Made by a program: the position numbers and the translations under genes. From contig NC_020185.1 in NCBI RefSeq assembly GCF_000315915.1, positions 1,488,001-1,552,000 on the forward strand: DNA of 64,000 nt. The letters are read 5' to 3'. Positions 53,472 through 64,000 of this stretch are shown piece after piece (the stretch's first letter is position 1; each line of letters starts with the position of its first letter). Under the pieces are notes generated by a model. That model saw nothing but the letters and a program-made list of their open reading frames with translations. It was not told the DNA's origin and did not search any database. This DNA comes from Henningerozyma blattae CBS 6284. Lineage: Eukaryota; Ascomycota; Saccharomycetes; Saccharomycetales; Saccharomycetaceae.

Positions 53472-54848
53472 TCAAGAGGATGTGTCTTTAATAATACCAT
53501 ATGGTTTAGTATAAACATCCTCTGCTTCTCCTACATGACTAGTACCTTTCACCTTATAAGTACTAACTGCTGGAATATTAGCTTTAATCGTAGTAACTTT
53601 TGTTTTATAAGCTCTTGGTTCAATTTTTATTAGAGTATGCAATGGAATAGATACCCAAGGAGATTGTTCTTGAGGAATATTCATATAATATGCGTATATA
53701 CATCTCAATACAGCTTGATGTGTTATGATCAATATATTTTCTTGGCGTTCTAATTCCATAATCACTGGTTCCAATCGTAATGCAACATCTCTATACGATT
53801 CACCACCACGATATCTAAATTCGTATTTGTTTTCATCTCTTGCTTGGAAATCATCTGGATATTTTTCTTCAATTTCTTCATAAGTCATACCATCACAAAT
53901 CCCAGCATCTAATTCATCTAATGCTCTCCATTGAAGTTTTTTATTGGTTAAATATTGTGCTGTTTGTTGAGTTCTTTTCAAAGTAGAAGTCCAAACCACA
54001 ATATCTTTTTCTTTCAAACCTGCACTTTCTTTAACAATAGCTGGTAATTTTGAAGAATATTTCTCACCTCTTTTACTCAAGAGTGAATCTCCACCAATCT
54101 TTTGCTCCAAATTATAAAGAGATTCCCCATGTCTTGATAACCAAATACATCTGGGTTTCAAATCCAAGTTTAAGATGTAAAAGACAATCTTACTTTGTAA
54201 ATACGTTTGTATTTTATTGATTAGTATTTCTTTGGAACCACTGTTGAGTTTTACAAAAGTTAGATCCGAATCTTTTTCAAAATCCAGAGGTTCATAATTT
54301 TTCTTGAATTTATTAATATTTTCCATAACTTTTTGCTTTGCTTCTAATGGATCCATATGTTTATATTCAATGGATTTACGACCCATATCTTTGACATTAC
54401 ATTGAACGAAATCTTCATCTTCAGACCAGCTTTCAACAAAGATTGGTTGGATATTATTTTTTTGACAAAATTCAATAATGCTTCTCCTTCTATTACTTGT
54501 AATGTTTGTATCATCCAATACAGCAATAACACCATTTTCTGATTGGAACCATTTTCTAATTTGTTCAAGAGCCTGCTCCTCAATAACTTCTTCATCTTCA
54601 TCTTCGTCATTTGATTCGACACCTTCATTAATTACACCAGTGTTCTTATTAAACTCTAAGGCATGTGGGCTAAGATGACCGCATTTCCTTCTAAAATCAG
54701 CAAAGGTAAAACATTTAGCCTTTATAGATAACCAGGATAAATACCCTACTAATTTTTGAGAAATGAATGTCTTACCCCTAGCTGGCAAACCAACCATTAC
54801 CACACAGATCCTATGATCTGTTGGGTTACTAATCTTATAAAATGCCAT
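53472..54848 (-). CDS. FBP26: Fructose-2,6-bisphosphatase
   Basis: 458 residues, close to yeast Fbp26 (452). The enzyme removes the 2-phosphate of fructose 2,6-bisphosphate, lowering glycolytic activation. The N-terminal kinase-like domain has the P-loop GLPARGKT (residues about 20-27). The C-terminal phosphatase domain (about 233-420) has the phosphoglycerate-mutase-type signature WLSRHGESLYN with the catalytic His, the acidic residue in LDELDAGICDGMTYEEI, and the second His in IITHQAVLR, so the phosphatase site is intact. An acidic insert (ESNDEDEDEEVIEEQ) lies at about residues 78-92. Confidence 0.94.
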   Translation of the reverse strand: MAFYKISNPTDHRICVVMVGLPARGKTFISQKLVGYLSWLSIKAKCFTFADFRRKCGHLSPHALEFNKNTGVINEGVESNDEDEDEEVIEEQALEQIRKWFQSENGVIAVLDDTNITSNRRRSIIEFCQKNNIQPIFVESWSEDEDFVQCNVKDMGRKSIEYKHMDPLEAKQKVMENINKFKKNYEPLDFEKDSDLTFVKLNSGSKEILINKIQTYLQSKIVFYILNLDLKPRCIWLSRHGESLYNLEQKIGGDSLLSKRGEKYSSKLPAIVKESAGLKEKDIVVWTSTLKRTQQTAQYLTNKKLQWRALDELDAGICDGMTYEEIEEKYPDDFQARDENKYEFRYRGGESYRDVALRLEPVIMELERQENILIITHQAVLRCIYAYYMNIPQEQSPWVSIPLHTLIKIEPRAYKTKVTTIKANIPAVSTYKVKGTSHVGEAEDVYTKPYGIIKDTSS

Positions 54849-55743
54849 ACTTTAACTAATTGCTTTTTTAATATCCCCTTACTATTTCCCAATGATAGGC
54901 CTTTTTTTTGCTATCTTTTTTTTATTTTTTTTAGAATTGTTACTTAGCAAAAATATAATATTTAACTAACAAATTGGTAATCTGTTTACACTTTCAATTT
55001 GTGTTTATTAGTATTATTATTATTCTTTTTTTTTTTTTTTGTTCTAATGTATTTATTTTTAGAAACAAGCAATATACCACGAAACCTCAGTTTAACACGA
55101 CCAGTATTGAAAGTACTTTGATCACTTTGACGCTCTTGTAGTCAACCCTTTTTAGCATCTACTAAACATTTTAAAATGACTATCTTCTAATAGGTTACCC
55201 CAGAATTAAAATCTCTAATCACCCCAAACTATAAATTCTGGAAAGCCGATTCTCGAGTGGGAAATGTCGTTGCAAATGTCAGATTCCAGATTTGGCTCCT
55301 TCAATTTGCAATGAAATTTGATATTCGATAAGCGATTTCCAGGCCATTCAAAATTCGGTTTTGAGTTTACAAAAGATGACAGTACAGGCCGGATCGGACA
55401 CAAAATACAGAATAAAAGAGAATAATAGGGAATAATAAGGACTAATAAGGAGTGGGTTGTGACTATATGATGCTAAAAACGTTGACCATACTTAGTTCAA
55501 TTTACCTAATTGTAGATTGTTTTTACAAACATTTTATCTATCTTAAATGAACTTGCAAATGCCCCCATTGTCAACAACCAAGATTTCATAGGTTTTAGTT
55601 AAAAATTTTCATTACATATGCATTGTTATTCTAAACAGGTAAGATATATCTATATATGATAATTCCAGGCATTCACTGCAAAGATATCGGATGTCTTTTG
55701 ATCTACTTGTAAGAAAGTTATATAAGCCCGATTTTTCGTTCAT
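54849..55743. other. FBP26 promoter and VPS35 3' region
   Basis: 895 bases. The first 200 bases are T-rich promoter-like sequence. A moderately less AT-rich stretch at about 55,090-55,400 has no coding potential or RNA signature that I can recognise. Confidence 0.55.
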
Positions 55744-58700
55744 TCAAACTTTTATTGCGGCGTATCTACCATCATAGGCACGCTTGCCCGCGATATATGC
55801 ACAGATTCGTTTAAAGCCGTCTATTGGCACCTGAGAATGCTCTGTAACGTCCTTAGGGACATGATTATTCTCTTGAGAGGAGGTAGGATTGGTTGTAGGG
55901 GTAGTATTTATGGCTGCCAAATCCTGTTGAGAGATTTCAATTACGGTCCCATCAATACCACAAACAATGTCATGAGTTTGGCCCTTTGTAGTATTATTTG
56001 CCGAGGTTTCATTTTCACCTAAGCTTCTTTCCATTTCTAGAGCTCGAACGTTTGTCTTGATTAAATCGATTAGTCCATTAATATAATTGGTACGAACTTC
56101 GGTTTCATGTAGAGCATCTGTTTCGAAATAATAAAGACATTGATTTAATAACTCAAGCATTAACTGACAACTTTGAATGTTATCCATGAGAGAATCTGCC
56201 AGTCTTAAAGAACGTTGTAAACATTCCATAATACGCTTTTTATTCAAGTTATTTTCAGGATTAACAATATCATATTCTTGTACCTCATCGAAAAAATTCA
56301 GTTTTGTTGGCCACCATAAATGAGAACAATAATATAATGCTCTACATTGTTCTTGTTTCTTTAATAATTTCGATGCATGCAAAGTGCATCTGATAATCAA
56401 AGATTCATAACGTGACTCCTCATATAACGATCTTGTACGATGCAATGTTTGAGTTAAATAAACTAAAGATTGATATTCTAACTTCGATGAACCTAACGCC
56501 TCTTCAAAGATAGAGAACGATTGAGATAAGAAATCATATGAAATTTCACTATATTTCATCTGATCTGCTAATAATGCAGTTTGTAAATTTAATTTAAATG
56601 ACAAGTCTGCAATTTCCGGATTATTAGTTGACAAAGATATTTTGGCTAACTCATTTAAAAATCTTGCGGTATATTTGAATGTTTGATTAATTATTTTAAT
56701 AAATTGTGGATCAGCAGAAGACTCTTCATCCTTATCATTTATTGTTTCGAAGTTCAAGATATAACATTGTCTAATTATCCTCCATAAATTGGTGATAAGA
56801 ATTGGATATGTAAATTTAATATTCTCTCCTCCTTTAAAGTACCAATTTCTAAATGTTAAAATTAATTTTAGAATTTTTTCAATATCATCCACATCATGAT
56901 TCTTTAATAAATCTTCAATGGGGATTAGAGTATTAAACATTTTCGTTATATTTTCTTGTTCTTCCATTTTGAAATAGATATGCTTTTGAAATTGTAAGAT
57001 ATTCATTTGATCTCTAAGGATTTTACGATCTTGTACTAATTGTTGGGAACTGGCTATGTTGTTAGCATGTGTATTAGATTTGGAGTGTGGTCCATTGTCT
57101 TTTAAATGAGTTACATTTGTGTTTTTTGAGTATGACTTTAAAGTTGAGTCCTTTCCCAAAGTGGATGAATGTGTAACCTCCTGTTTAGGTGGATGAGAAT
57201 TAGTACGGTGATTGATAGAATCGTCTTGAGAACTTGGACGTGATGTTCGATCAAACTCTTTTAATTGTTCACCAATAGTCTTATTCGATTGTTGATCTTG
57301 TTCATTCGTTGGCAAATGGTTTAGCTTAGAACTGACTGGTTCAACTTTCTTTACTATTTTATCTTTAGATAAAGTAATTTCTGGTTTGGGCAAATCCTTC
57401 AATAAAGGTGTGAAAATTGTTAATATAACTCCTAACTTTTGAGAAGTATCAATGTTTGAATTTTCTGTTTTATATTGTTCATCAAATATGGAGAAGTTAT
57501 TGGAAAGTACAATTTTGGACAATAAGAGATTTAATAATTGCCTATTGTATAAAGGATTGCCATCATCTACACTATTGGTTATGATTGTCCTATATGGATC
57601 TGAATAGATTAGTAGATTTATAATCAGTGAACTTTTTTCACTTAATGATGAGAATTTAATATTTTCAAATGCTAACAAAGAAATTACATCATTTTTAATA
57701 ACATTTTTATCATCTTTCACCAAAATATCTCCACTGAAAATCATGACAAAAATTTTGAAAAGAGTGGATAAATTCTTCAATTTATTTGGTAATGAAGTCA
57801 CAACTAACTGTATAATACTTTCTAAAAGTGTAATATATTGGTGTAAAGAGATATTTAATTCTTTTTCATTAATGGTATGCAAATAACTCCAAAATATTTG
57901 GAAAATTTCTTGCCCATCAGAATCAGAAAGAATATTAGTATCTTTTGCGATACTCTTTTTTGATTTTTCTTCAATAGAAACTTTTTCAAGGCCTTTAGTA
58001 ATACATTCATTTTCTTGAGGTTTGGCACCATTCCCTTGTAGATTTAGAGTGACAATCAATTTTGAAACAATTCTTCCAATAGGTGTTGATGGTAACAAGT
58101 TCAAAGTTGAACTTAATAATGATTCTAAAGTAGACCTATGATAATTTGAGGGAAAAATTTGAAATAATGCTTCAAATAAATACTCCTGAGAAAATGGATC
58201 ATGAGATTGAATGATATTGTTTAGAATTCTTGGTAATACAGTCTTCTTATAAATATCTAGACTTTTGTTTAGTTTTTCCTTATTGGTTTCATCATCATTA
58301 TCAATATGCTGATCAATTAAAATTGCTTTAATTTCAACCAATTGTGAAGATACCATTATTTTTAATTGATTTCTTTGCTTTAATCTTAATCGTTTTTCAT
58401 CAAATGAGCCAATATGTTGTAACCTAACCCAGAGTTTATTCATTTCTTCAAAATTTGATAAAATAAATGAACAATTTTCAATAATATAATGGGATTTGAT
58501 CAATTGATTTTTTGTACCATTATATAGGTAATATCTTACAAATAGACCTCTTATTGGATGTTGCTCACATCTTGTCATTTCGGTTAAATCTTTCAAGATT
58601 TCATAATATGGCACATCTTTACATTGTAAAAGACAAATACCGACAGTAATCATTAAATAAAGTCTTGGTATTACATTACCAATGTATTGAGTATAGTCAT

Positions 58701-58959
58701 AGACCTCTACCAAATCTAAATCCATAGTTTTATTTTTCAATAATAAATATTTAGAAAGAGGTGACAATGACTCGATACATAAGGATTGAATTTTATAATA
58801 TTGTTCTAATGACCAGACTGAATTTCTTAAAAATAATAAAAAATTTGTTGCATGTTTAAAAGATTTGATAATTTCATTTCTTTTTAGACATCTTTGCATT
58901 AGAATAGTTTCTTGTTTTATAATTGATTGAACATATTCAAAATGTTCAGTGTTTGCCAT
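55744..58959 (-). CDS. VPS35: Retromer subunit Vps35
   Basis: 1071 residues. Vps35 is the alpha-solenoid core of retromer, which returns Vps10 and other cargo from endosomes to the Golgi. The N-terminal PRLYLMITVG motif (residues about 94-103), which binds Vps26, and IRGLFVRYYLYN (about 136-147) are diagnostic. HEAT-like helices continue to the C-terminus, including the region that binds Vps29. It is over 100 residues longer than the yeast protein, largely because of a Ser/Asn/His-rich linker at about residues 555-650 and an unstructured stretch near the C-terminus. It follows FBP26 on the same strand, as in S. cerevisiae (YJL155C-YJL154C). Confidence 0.94.
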   Translation of the reverse strand: MANTEHFEYVQSIIKQETILMQRCLKRNEIIKSFKHATNFLLFLRNSVWSLEQYYKIQSLCIESLSPLSKYLLLKNKTMDLDLVEVYDYTQYIGNVIPRLYLMITVGICLLQCKDVPYYEILKDLTEMTRCEQHPIRGLFVRYYLYNGTKNQLIKSHYIIENCSFILSNFEEMNKLWVRLQHIGSFDEKRLRLKQRNQLKIMVSSQLVEIKAILIDQHIDNDDETNKEKLNKSLDIYKKTVLPRILNNIIQSHDPFSQEYLFEALFQIFPSNYHRSTLESLLSSTLNLLPSTPIGRIVSKLIVTLNLQGNGAKPQENECITKGLEKVSIEEKSKKSIAKDTNILSDSDGQEIFQIFWSYLHTINEKELNISLHQYITLLESIIQLVVTSLPNKLKNLSTLFKIFVMIFSGDILVKDDKNVIKNDVISLLAFENIKFSSLSEKSSLIINLLIYSDPYRTIITNSVDDGNPLYNRQLLNLLLSKIVLSNNFSIFDEQYKTENSNIDTSQKLGVILTIFTPLLKDLPKPEITLSKDKIVKKVEPVSSKLNHLPTNEQDQQSNKTIGEQLKEFDRTSRPSSQDDSINHRTNSHPPKQEVTHSSTLGKDSTLKSYSKNTNVTHLKDNGPHSKSNTHANNIASSQQLVQDRKILRDQMNILQFQKHIYFKMEEQENITKMFNTLIPIEDLLKNHDVDDIEKILKLILTFRNWYFKGGENIKFTYPILITNLWRIIRQCYILNFETINDKDEESSADPQFIKIINQTFKYTARFLNELAKISLSTNNPEIADLSFKLNLQTALLADQMKYSEISYDFLSQSFSIFEEALGSSKLEYQSLVYLTQTLHRTRSLYEESRYESLIIRCTLHASKLLKKQEQCRALYYCSHLWWPTKLNFFDEVQEYDIVNPENNLNKKRIMECLQRSLRLADSLMDNIQSCQLMLELLNQCLYYFETDALHETEVRTNYINGLIDLIKTNVRALEMERSLGENETSANNTTKGQTHDIVCGIDGTVIEISQQDLAAINTTPTTNPTSSQENNHVPKDVTEHSQVPIDGFKRICAYIAGKRAYDGRYAAIKV

Positions 58960-59458
58960 TGCTATTTTTATGACTGTTTAATTGTTGTGCTATGTTTAAA
59001 AAAATATTTTATTTTAATATGATGAACTCAAAGTTTATAGGGGTGGCTTGTGAGAGGAGTTAAGAGATATTTATACTTCAAGCTGGAACCGTATAGCCAA
59101 TAATTAAATAAACTCCCTTTCAGATAAAATTTACCTCGCCAATTCACTACTAATGATTGAATAACAAGTCTATCTTTAATACTGATTAAAATATTACTTA
59201 AAAAAAATACTTTTAAGTATCTATAGAATTAAGGAAATTCGATCATTTCTTCTTTATTGAAATCTACAATTGGAATTTCCGGGAAATTGAAAAATACCTA
59301 AATTTGTTAACGTAGTTAAAATATAAAAAAAAGAGTTATACGGGGTTCGAATAGTTAATTTGATAGAATGTTAAGTTTTATAATAAATCAAAGTTTAATT
59401 ATAGATAGATACGTTAAAATAAGGAAATCCAAGAACACTTTGAATATATCGGCAAATA
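58960..59458. other. Divergent promoter region between VPS35 and the 129-residue gene
   Basis: 499 bases of AT-rich DNA. No other feature is seen. Confidence 0.5.
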
Positions 59459-59848
59459 ATGAACGAAAATCGTAACAATAGTACAAATAGTAAGAATGAA
59501 ATTGATAGATTAGTAAATAAGATATTTAAGAATCAGAATAGCACAAAATCAAATGAGATTCTTAAAGAAATCTATTCTAATAATGAATATATCAGGAATA
59601 TTCAACTAAGCAAATTAATTAAATTAAACGATATTAAATTTCAACGGAAAACTGTGCTGCCGATGAATGATTTGTATATAAAATATTATAATGCAAGTGA
59701 TTATGAAAATAATAATTTACAAAGAGAAGCAGAAATCATTGATCGTGACTTACGAATAATAGAACTGACTATCCAATCAATAAAGGAAAATAACAATATT
59801 AACGAAAATAATAGAAATGATATTACTAATGCAAATATAACTAAATAA
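59459..59848 (+). CDS. Small protein of unknown function, 129 residues
   Basis: I do not recognise this protein. It starts at a proper ATG and runs 129 codons. Both ends are Asn-rich and of low complexity. The middle (about 14-110) looks structured, with regular hydrophobic spacing: IDRLVNKIFKNQ, EILKEIYSNNEYIRNIQLSKLIKLNDI, PMNDLYIKYYN, and a final amphipathic helix DRDLRIIELTIQSIKEN that could form a coiled coil. Size and helical character resemble small subunits of multiprotein complexes (BLOC-1, kinetochore), but I can match none. INO1 is expected after VPS35 in S. cerevisiae and is not here. Confidence 0.6.
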   Translation: MNENRNNSTNSKNEIDRLVNKIFKNQNSTKSNEILKEIYSNNEYIRNIQLSKLIKLNDIKFQRKTVLPMNDLYIKYYNASDYENNNLQREAEIIDRDLRIIELTIQSIKENNNINENNRNDITNANITK

Positions 59849-59986
59849 AACTAATGCCAATAAATTATGCTAAGAGAAAAATAAGTATGAATATGTATAT
59901 ATATATGTATAATTAGCTAGATATATATTTTGCTAGCCGCCAAAAGTAAACTACAAATGATTGAGCTATTATCACAAACAGCATGA

Positions 59987-61063
59987 TTAGAATTTCCATT
60001 CAGAATTAAGTACTGTCAGTAAATCTTGTAAATTCATAGCGTGTGATAATGGCTCTTCATTAATAATTAACTTGGCATATAATTTATGATACGAATGGTA
60101 GTCTATTTCTTTGAACATTTTTCTATTTAATGCATGCTTATTAGTTAGATCGGATATCAGCTGATGAGAATGAGAACTTAAAGGATGCTGAATTTGACTT
60201 GAAGAATGATGTTTATGATGTTTTTGTTTTACTTTTCTAGGCGATAGCCATTTTTCCCGTTTCATTTTGAACAATGTTTCACCTTGAGTGAATGGCTTAT
60301 TTTGATGTTTAGACTTTATCCTCAAGATTTGACAATCTTCGACCAAATCCAATGGGGAAACAATAACAGTATGATTTTCATATTCGTATTCATTTTTCAG
60401 CCTAACATCAAACGGATAGGATATATGATGATTCTCAAATTGTTCAGACCCAATTGTACCGGTTCCCTTACTAGGGAAACTATTTTTACTTTTGGAAGTA
60501 CTGATCGTACTAATGGCGTCTGAAAAATCGGTATTTGAGTGAAGGATACTAATTGGAATTTGATTATTATTATTTTTTGAAGGAACACTTGTATTATTTT
60601 CTACTTCTTTTGTTTCAATTTTTCTAATTGAGGGAGTTAAATTAATATTAGGCAATGAATTGTTTATATAATCACTCGAGTTTCTATTTTTAATTGGAAT
60701 TGATACAACAGTTGCTTTTGAAATTTGTGAATTATCTGCTACATTTGATAATTTTTTATTGAAGTATGCCTTTACTATTGGATCAGTTAGTGAAGAATTC
60801 GTAGTAACTGAATTTGAATTTGCATTTGAATTTGAAGCTGAATTCGAACGTTTCTTGGAATCAGAACTATTTGATAAGTTTAAACCTCTACTTGTCGTAT
60901 TTTGCCTTTTTGATAAAGTATGAAATAATTTTGATTTTGATTTACTATTATTTTCATCGTCTACAGTTTTTTGCTTTTTTGATGCTTTTTTATTATTGAA
61001 TAGTTTTGAGGTCCAATTGAATATTACTTTAATTACTTTACCAGGCGTTTTCAATCTCTCCAT
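59987..61063 (-). CDS. Uncharacterised basic, Ser/Asn-rich protein, 358 residues
   Basis: Not recognised. The N-terminus (about 1-30, KTPGKVIKVIFNWTSKLFNNKK) is a basic amphipathic helix that could bind membrane. A long disordered Ser/Asn/Thr-rich stretch (about 30-210) follows. The last 150 residues look conserved and structured: SYPFDVRLKNEYEYENHTV, VSPLDLVEDCQILRI, a KREKWLSPRK basic block, a His-rich patch (KHHKHHSSS), and a C-terminal helical module from MFKEIDYHSYHKLYAKLI to LQDLLTVLNSEWKF. SP and TP sites suggest phosphorylation. It converges on the 129-residue gene and has a 2.6-kb upstream region. Confidence 0.7.
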   Translation of the reverse strand: MERLKTPGKVIKVIFNWTSKLFNNKKASKKQKTVDDENNSKSKSKLFHTLSKRQNTTSRGLNLSNSSDSKKRSNSASNSNANSNSVTTNSSLTDPIVKAYFNKKLSNVADNSQISKATVVSIPIKNRNSSDYINNSLPNINLTPSIRKIETKEVENNTSVPSKNNNNQIPISILHSNTDFSDAISTISTSKSKNSFPSKGTGTIGSEQFENHHISYPFDVRLKNEYEYENHTVIVSPLDLVEDCQILRIKSKHQNKPFTQGETLFKMKREKWLSPRKVKQKHHKHHSSSQIQHPLSSHSHQLISDLTNKHALNRKMFKEIDYHSYHKLYAKLIINEEPLSHAMNLQDLLTVLNSEWKF

Positions 61064-63696
61064 GACTGGAATTTTTAGTAAATAGATTGTCTGTCTCTTA
61101 TATATTTTTTTTTGTTATTATTTTTCTTAAAACCTTTTAGTTTTTATGAGTCTATTTTAGAATAAATCTTGGTCCATGAATTGTATTTATAATTATATAT
61201 ATAATGCACTTTAACGCGGATACCAGAAGTACCTTGAAGATTTATGGGATAATAATAATATATATTATTAATGCTAATATATTTACCAATTTGTTGTTTG
61301 AAATGTGTTTTTAAAATCAGCAAATATTTCTGCCACAAAAAGAAAAGAAGGTAGCTTGATTTAAGAATGCTATCAAGCAAAACACTAACAAACTATTCAA
61401 ATGATTCAAAATATAAATATAATCTATGTATTCAAAATATTGCTATAACAATCTAATGACAAATTGACTTGAAAAATACAATATCAAATAATAACAATAA
61501 TAATTGCAGAAACAATTCAATGTACTTGAAAATGGTATTAGTAAATTCTAATTGGTCTTCAGCTTGGATAGAATCTGTCACACAATGAAATAAAACAGTC
61601 AACTAAATTCAGATTGGTATAATGATATTAATTATAAGTCGAGTAAATGATTAATAGACGAAGATAAAAAAAAACAACGACAAGAAATTGGAATAAAAAG
61701 TAATGCATGCTACTAAAGTTAAAGAAATTTAACCAAGCTCAGTGAATAAAATGCATGTTTAAAGAAATTTAAAGTTTAAACAAAATAGAGCCATGTGCCT
61801 AAAAAAGGATAGAATTATTCAATGGAAAGTTCCAATTCTTTCAGATAATTCTTGCATTAATCGGATAAAAAAAAAATACTAATGAATGAGCACTGATAAA
61901 CATATCATTAAAAGGAATAAACCAAGAAAAAATAACCAATTAGGTCAAGCCTAAGCCTAGACCTTGATCAATTCACTATAAAAGTGTTGCCAACTCTTTG
62001 AATATCATACGAAGCTAAAAATATTGAATATTCCATAGTTTCACAATATTCTCGATGGTGCTGTTCACATTATAACCATGGATACACACCCTCTTTCTAT
62101 TTCTCCCTCGTATATACATTCACACAAGTATCATAGGGTTGCTGTGCCATTACTTGAAGTAATATCATTACCACTTGAAGTAACCAATGTATCTGTCCTG
62201 CTTTTATAGGCAAGCAAACGTTTATCCTTGAAATACTTGACTGCTGTGTTACCAGTAGTATTTTTGTTAAAAATGCTAAGAAAAACTTTCTGACTGCTTA
62301 TCCATATACTCCCTAATCAAGCAATTAGAGATATTATTAATGTCATCATACATTACAATTAACCTTATTGGGCAAAATGTTCCAGGCTGTTCTAGGCCAA
62401 CATTTTCCTACAGGACCACTATTTCTGACTTTACCCGCTAATGGTGCGGCACAATTGTATGTCCGTAATGGGCAAGAGCGAAGAAGTCTTCTTTCTAATT
62501 TGTGCCTGATGATATAGGCCAATTTGTGATGAAATAAAGGTATCGCCCTTACGTTTCCTTAGAGTGTGGGGAGCAAAAGTTGCAATATTGCATATCTATC
62601 CTGGACAAAAACACGATATTCTTTTCTAAAATTGTTAAAGACCAGTTAATATTATATTAATTAAGTAGTATACTAAAAAATAAAGGAAATGAAGAGTGCT
62701 TAAAAGTGTTCGTCTATCTTTATTAGCAATCCCTGGATTAAAGTCAAGGCGAGCCAGTAGTAACCTTTCTTGAAATGGTAATTCATCGTAAAAGTCAAGT
62801 AATAAACGTGATGTTATTATAAAAGAACCAGTCTTGCTTGCTCTACAACTCTTTGGCGTAATAGCTGGTTAGTTTCCCAAAAAGAGAAAAAAAAGCCAAA
62901 ACAATTGAGAAAAAAGAGCATATTATGTGCTGTATTCTAATTAGATGCCCTTAAAGGGTTATAAGATTGTTTGGGATCCCCTCAACTAGTTGGGTAAACT
63001 TTTACTACTTCTTGACATGCCTAGAAAACATTCTTGAGGAAAACGTAACTAGAGTATATGAAACAAGCCAAATTGCTGTAATAAATATTTAAAACTCATA
63101 GAAACATCTACATTCCGATCAACCACAGACTTTGAAATTTCAATTAATATTTCTTTTTCTTTTCTTTTTATTTTTTTCATATATAGAAATGTAAAAGAAG
63201 TTTTACAAGCTTTTCTATTTTCTCTTTTGAACTATTTATTTTTTTTTTTTTTTTTTTTTTGTATTTGTTCTGTATTGTCTCAACTCTAATTAATAATTCA
63301 TTAGCTATATATTGATAAAGTTTATTAACGATTATTTTTTTGTTGTCTTGAAATATATCCTCAAAAATAAGAAAAAAATTGATATTAAATAGTGGTTCCC
63401 TCAAAGAAAGAAAAGAATGACAAAAAAAGAGAACACCAAAACATTGATATGCTACGCTTTGTTGCTATATTATTGTCCATTAAGCAAAAAAGGAGCATAG
63501 CAAATATTCAATTACTATTAAATAATGAATCGTTTCTTCGTATATTAGTACTACGATAAGATATTATCAATCTTGATTAATGCCGATCTTGACGGAGAAT
63601 GACAGATGTTCCCCAATATGGTAAGAATTCCTCGGATTCATTCCGATCTGTAAAAATGATGATATCTGGCATTTTTTTGTGTATTCTAGGTTTACA
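61064..63696. other. 2.6-kb gene-free region
   Basis: It forms the upstream region of the 358-residue gene. Mostly AT-rich, with a more mixed block around 62,360-62,580. Small dyads occur (for example a 15-base near-palindrome ATTACTTGAAGTAAT near 62,150, and CAACTAGTTG near 62,985). A run of 22 T lies at 63239..63260. I see no tRNA or coding sequence. Confidence 0.6.
63239..63260. repeat. Poly-T tract, 22 bases
   Basis: An uninterrupted run of T in the gene-free region. Confidence 0.9.
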
Positions 63697-64000
63697 TTAC
63701 CAAGTATTATCCAGAATATGTTGGTCATTAGTTAACCCATTAGTAGAATCATCTCTTAATTTTAATGCAATCTTGTAAATACCGTAACTTAATCCGTCAT
63801 GACAAGTAGATCCAATTAGAGCTCCCCAGTTTCTGGAAGTAATATTATTTCGTCTTATACTATAGTAATTTTCTAACGATGGCAGGATCAAAATATCCAA
63901 TTCAATATCGAATTTCATATCTTCTTCAATAGGTAATATCCCAAATATATTATTTGTGTTGTTGATATTGACTGGTGTCATCTTAAATTTCATCTCATCA
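63697..64000 (-). CDS. C-terminal part of an unidentified protein, cut by the window edge
   Basis: The frame is open to the window edge (GAT GAG precede the first ATG, at 63993), so the 98 residues counted from that ATG may be only the end of a longer gene. The stretch IEEDMKFDIELDILILPSL, then RRNNITSRNWGALIGSTCHDGLSYGIYKIALKLRDD, looks like a folded domain with alternating hydrophobic strands. I do not recognise the family. After the TAA at 63697-63699 the same frame continues for 39 more codons before the next stop, which may or may not be meaningful. Confidence 0.55.
   Translation of the reverse strand, partial: DEMKFKMTPVNINNTNNIFGILPIEEDMKFDIELDILILPSLENYYSIRRNNITSRNWGALIGSTCHDGLSYGIYKIALKLRDDSTNGLTNDQHILDNTW

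Overview
This window is nuclear DNA of a budding yeast of the family Saccharomycetaceae. The evidence is AT-rich, densely packed and mostly intron-less protein genes, two genes with canonical yeast introns (GTATGT donor, TACTAAC branch point), and a Lys-UUU tRNA gene with a short intron like the baker's yeast one. The standard genetic code fits every gene. Gene order between 1 and about 34.1 kb is a mosaic of two Saccharomyces cerevisiae tracks that descend from the whole-genome duplication: FMP40, FLC1, SAR1, BMS1, THI6, LEA1, PUS1, NIP7, SRP72 and RKM1 (chromosome XVI order) interleaved with SEC27, MRM2, RPL1, SNT2 and MRH4 (chromosome VII). PCL8/PCL10, ITC1, CBP3 and IPL1, expected in between, are absent. 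This suggests a post-duplication species outside Saccharomyces with its own pattern of duplicate loss; the genus cannot be fixed from the sequence alone.

Layout. 0-34.1 kb: a conserved housekeeping block covering protein AMPylation, a flavin-carrier/TRP-like channel, COPI and COPII coat components, cytosolic and mitochondrial ribosome biogenesis, thiamine synthesis, the U2 snRNP, a chromatin reader, tRNA pseudouridylation, the signal recognition particle, and ribosomal protein methylation. Several ribosome-biogenesis genes carry PAC and RRPE promoter motifs. 34.1-48.6 kb: a gene-poor region with only a REG2-like protein-phosphatase regulator, the phospholipase LPL1 and one tRNA-Lys, separated by gaps of 2.8, 4.1 and about 5 kb. 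It holds a GC-rich non-coding island, several microsatellites and a remarkable array of about twenty short hairpins. 48.6-59 kb: the S. cerevisiae chromosome X order, with a PIR/CIS3-type wall protein, FAR1, FBP26 and VPS35; SSY5 is missing. 59-64 kb: two genes I cannot name, a 2.6-kb gap, and the edge of an unidentified open frame.

The most unusual structure is the hairpin array at 43.58-44.64 kb, between LPL1 and the tRNA gene. Perfect or near-perfect stems of 5 to 14 bp, mostly with 4-6-base loops, follow each other every 40-60 bases; two further strong hairpins lie on the far side of the tRNA. Second is the SAR1 intron, where a 12-bp stem covers every decoy AG between the branch point and the true acceptor. 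Other points of note are a PIR-domain protein with no PIR repeat, a one-base frameshift that cuts the PUS1 tail, and the GC-rich island upstream of the REG2-like gene. Protein identities come from remembered family sequences and motifs; no search was run.
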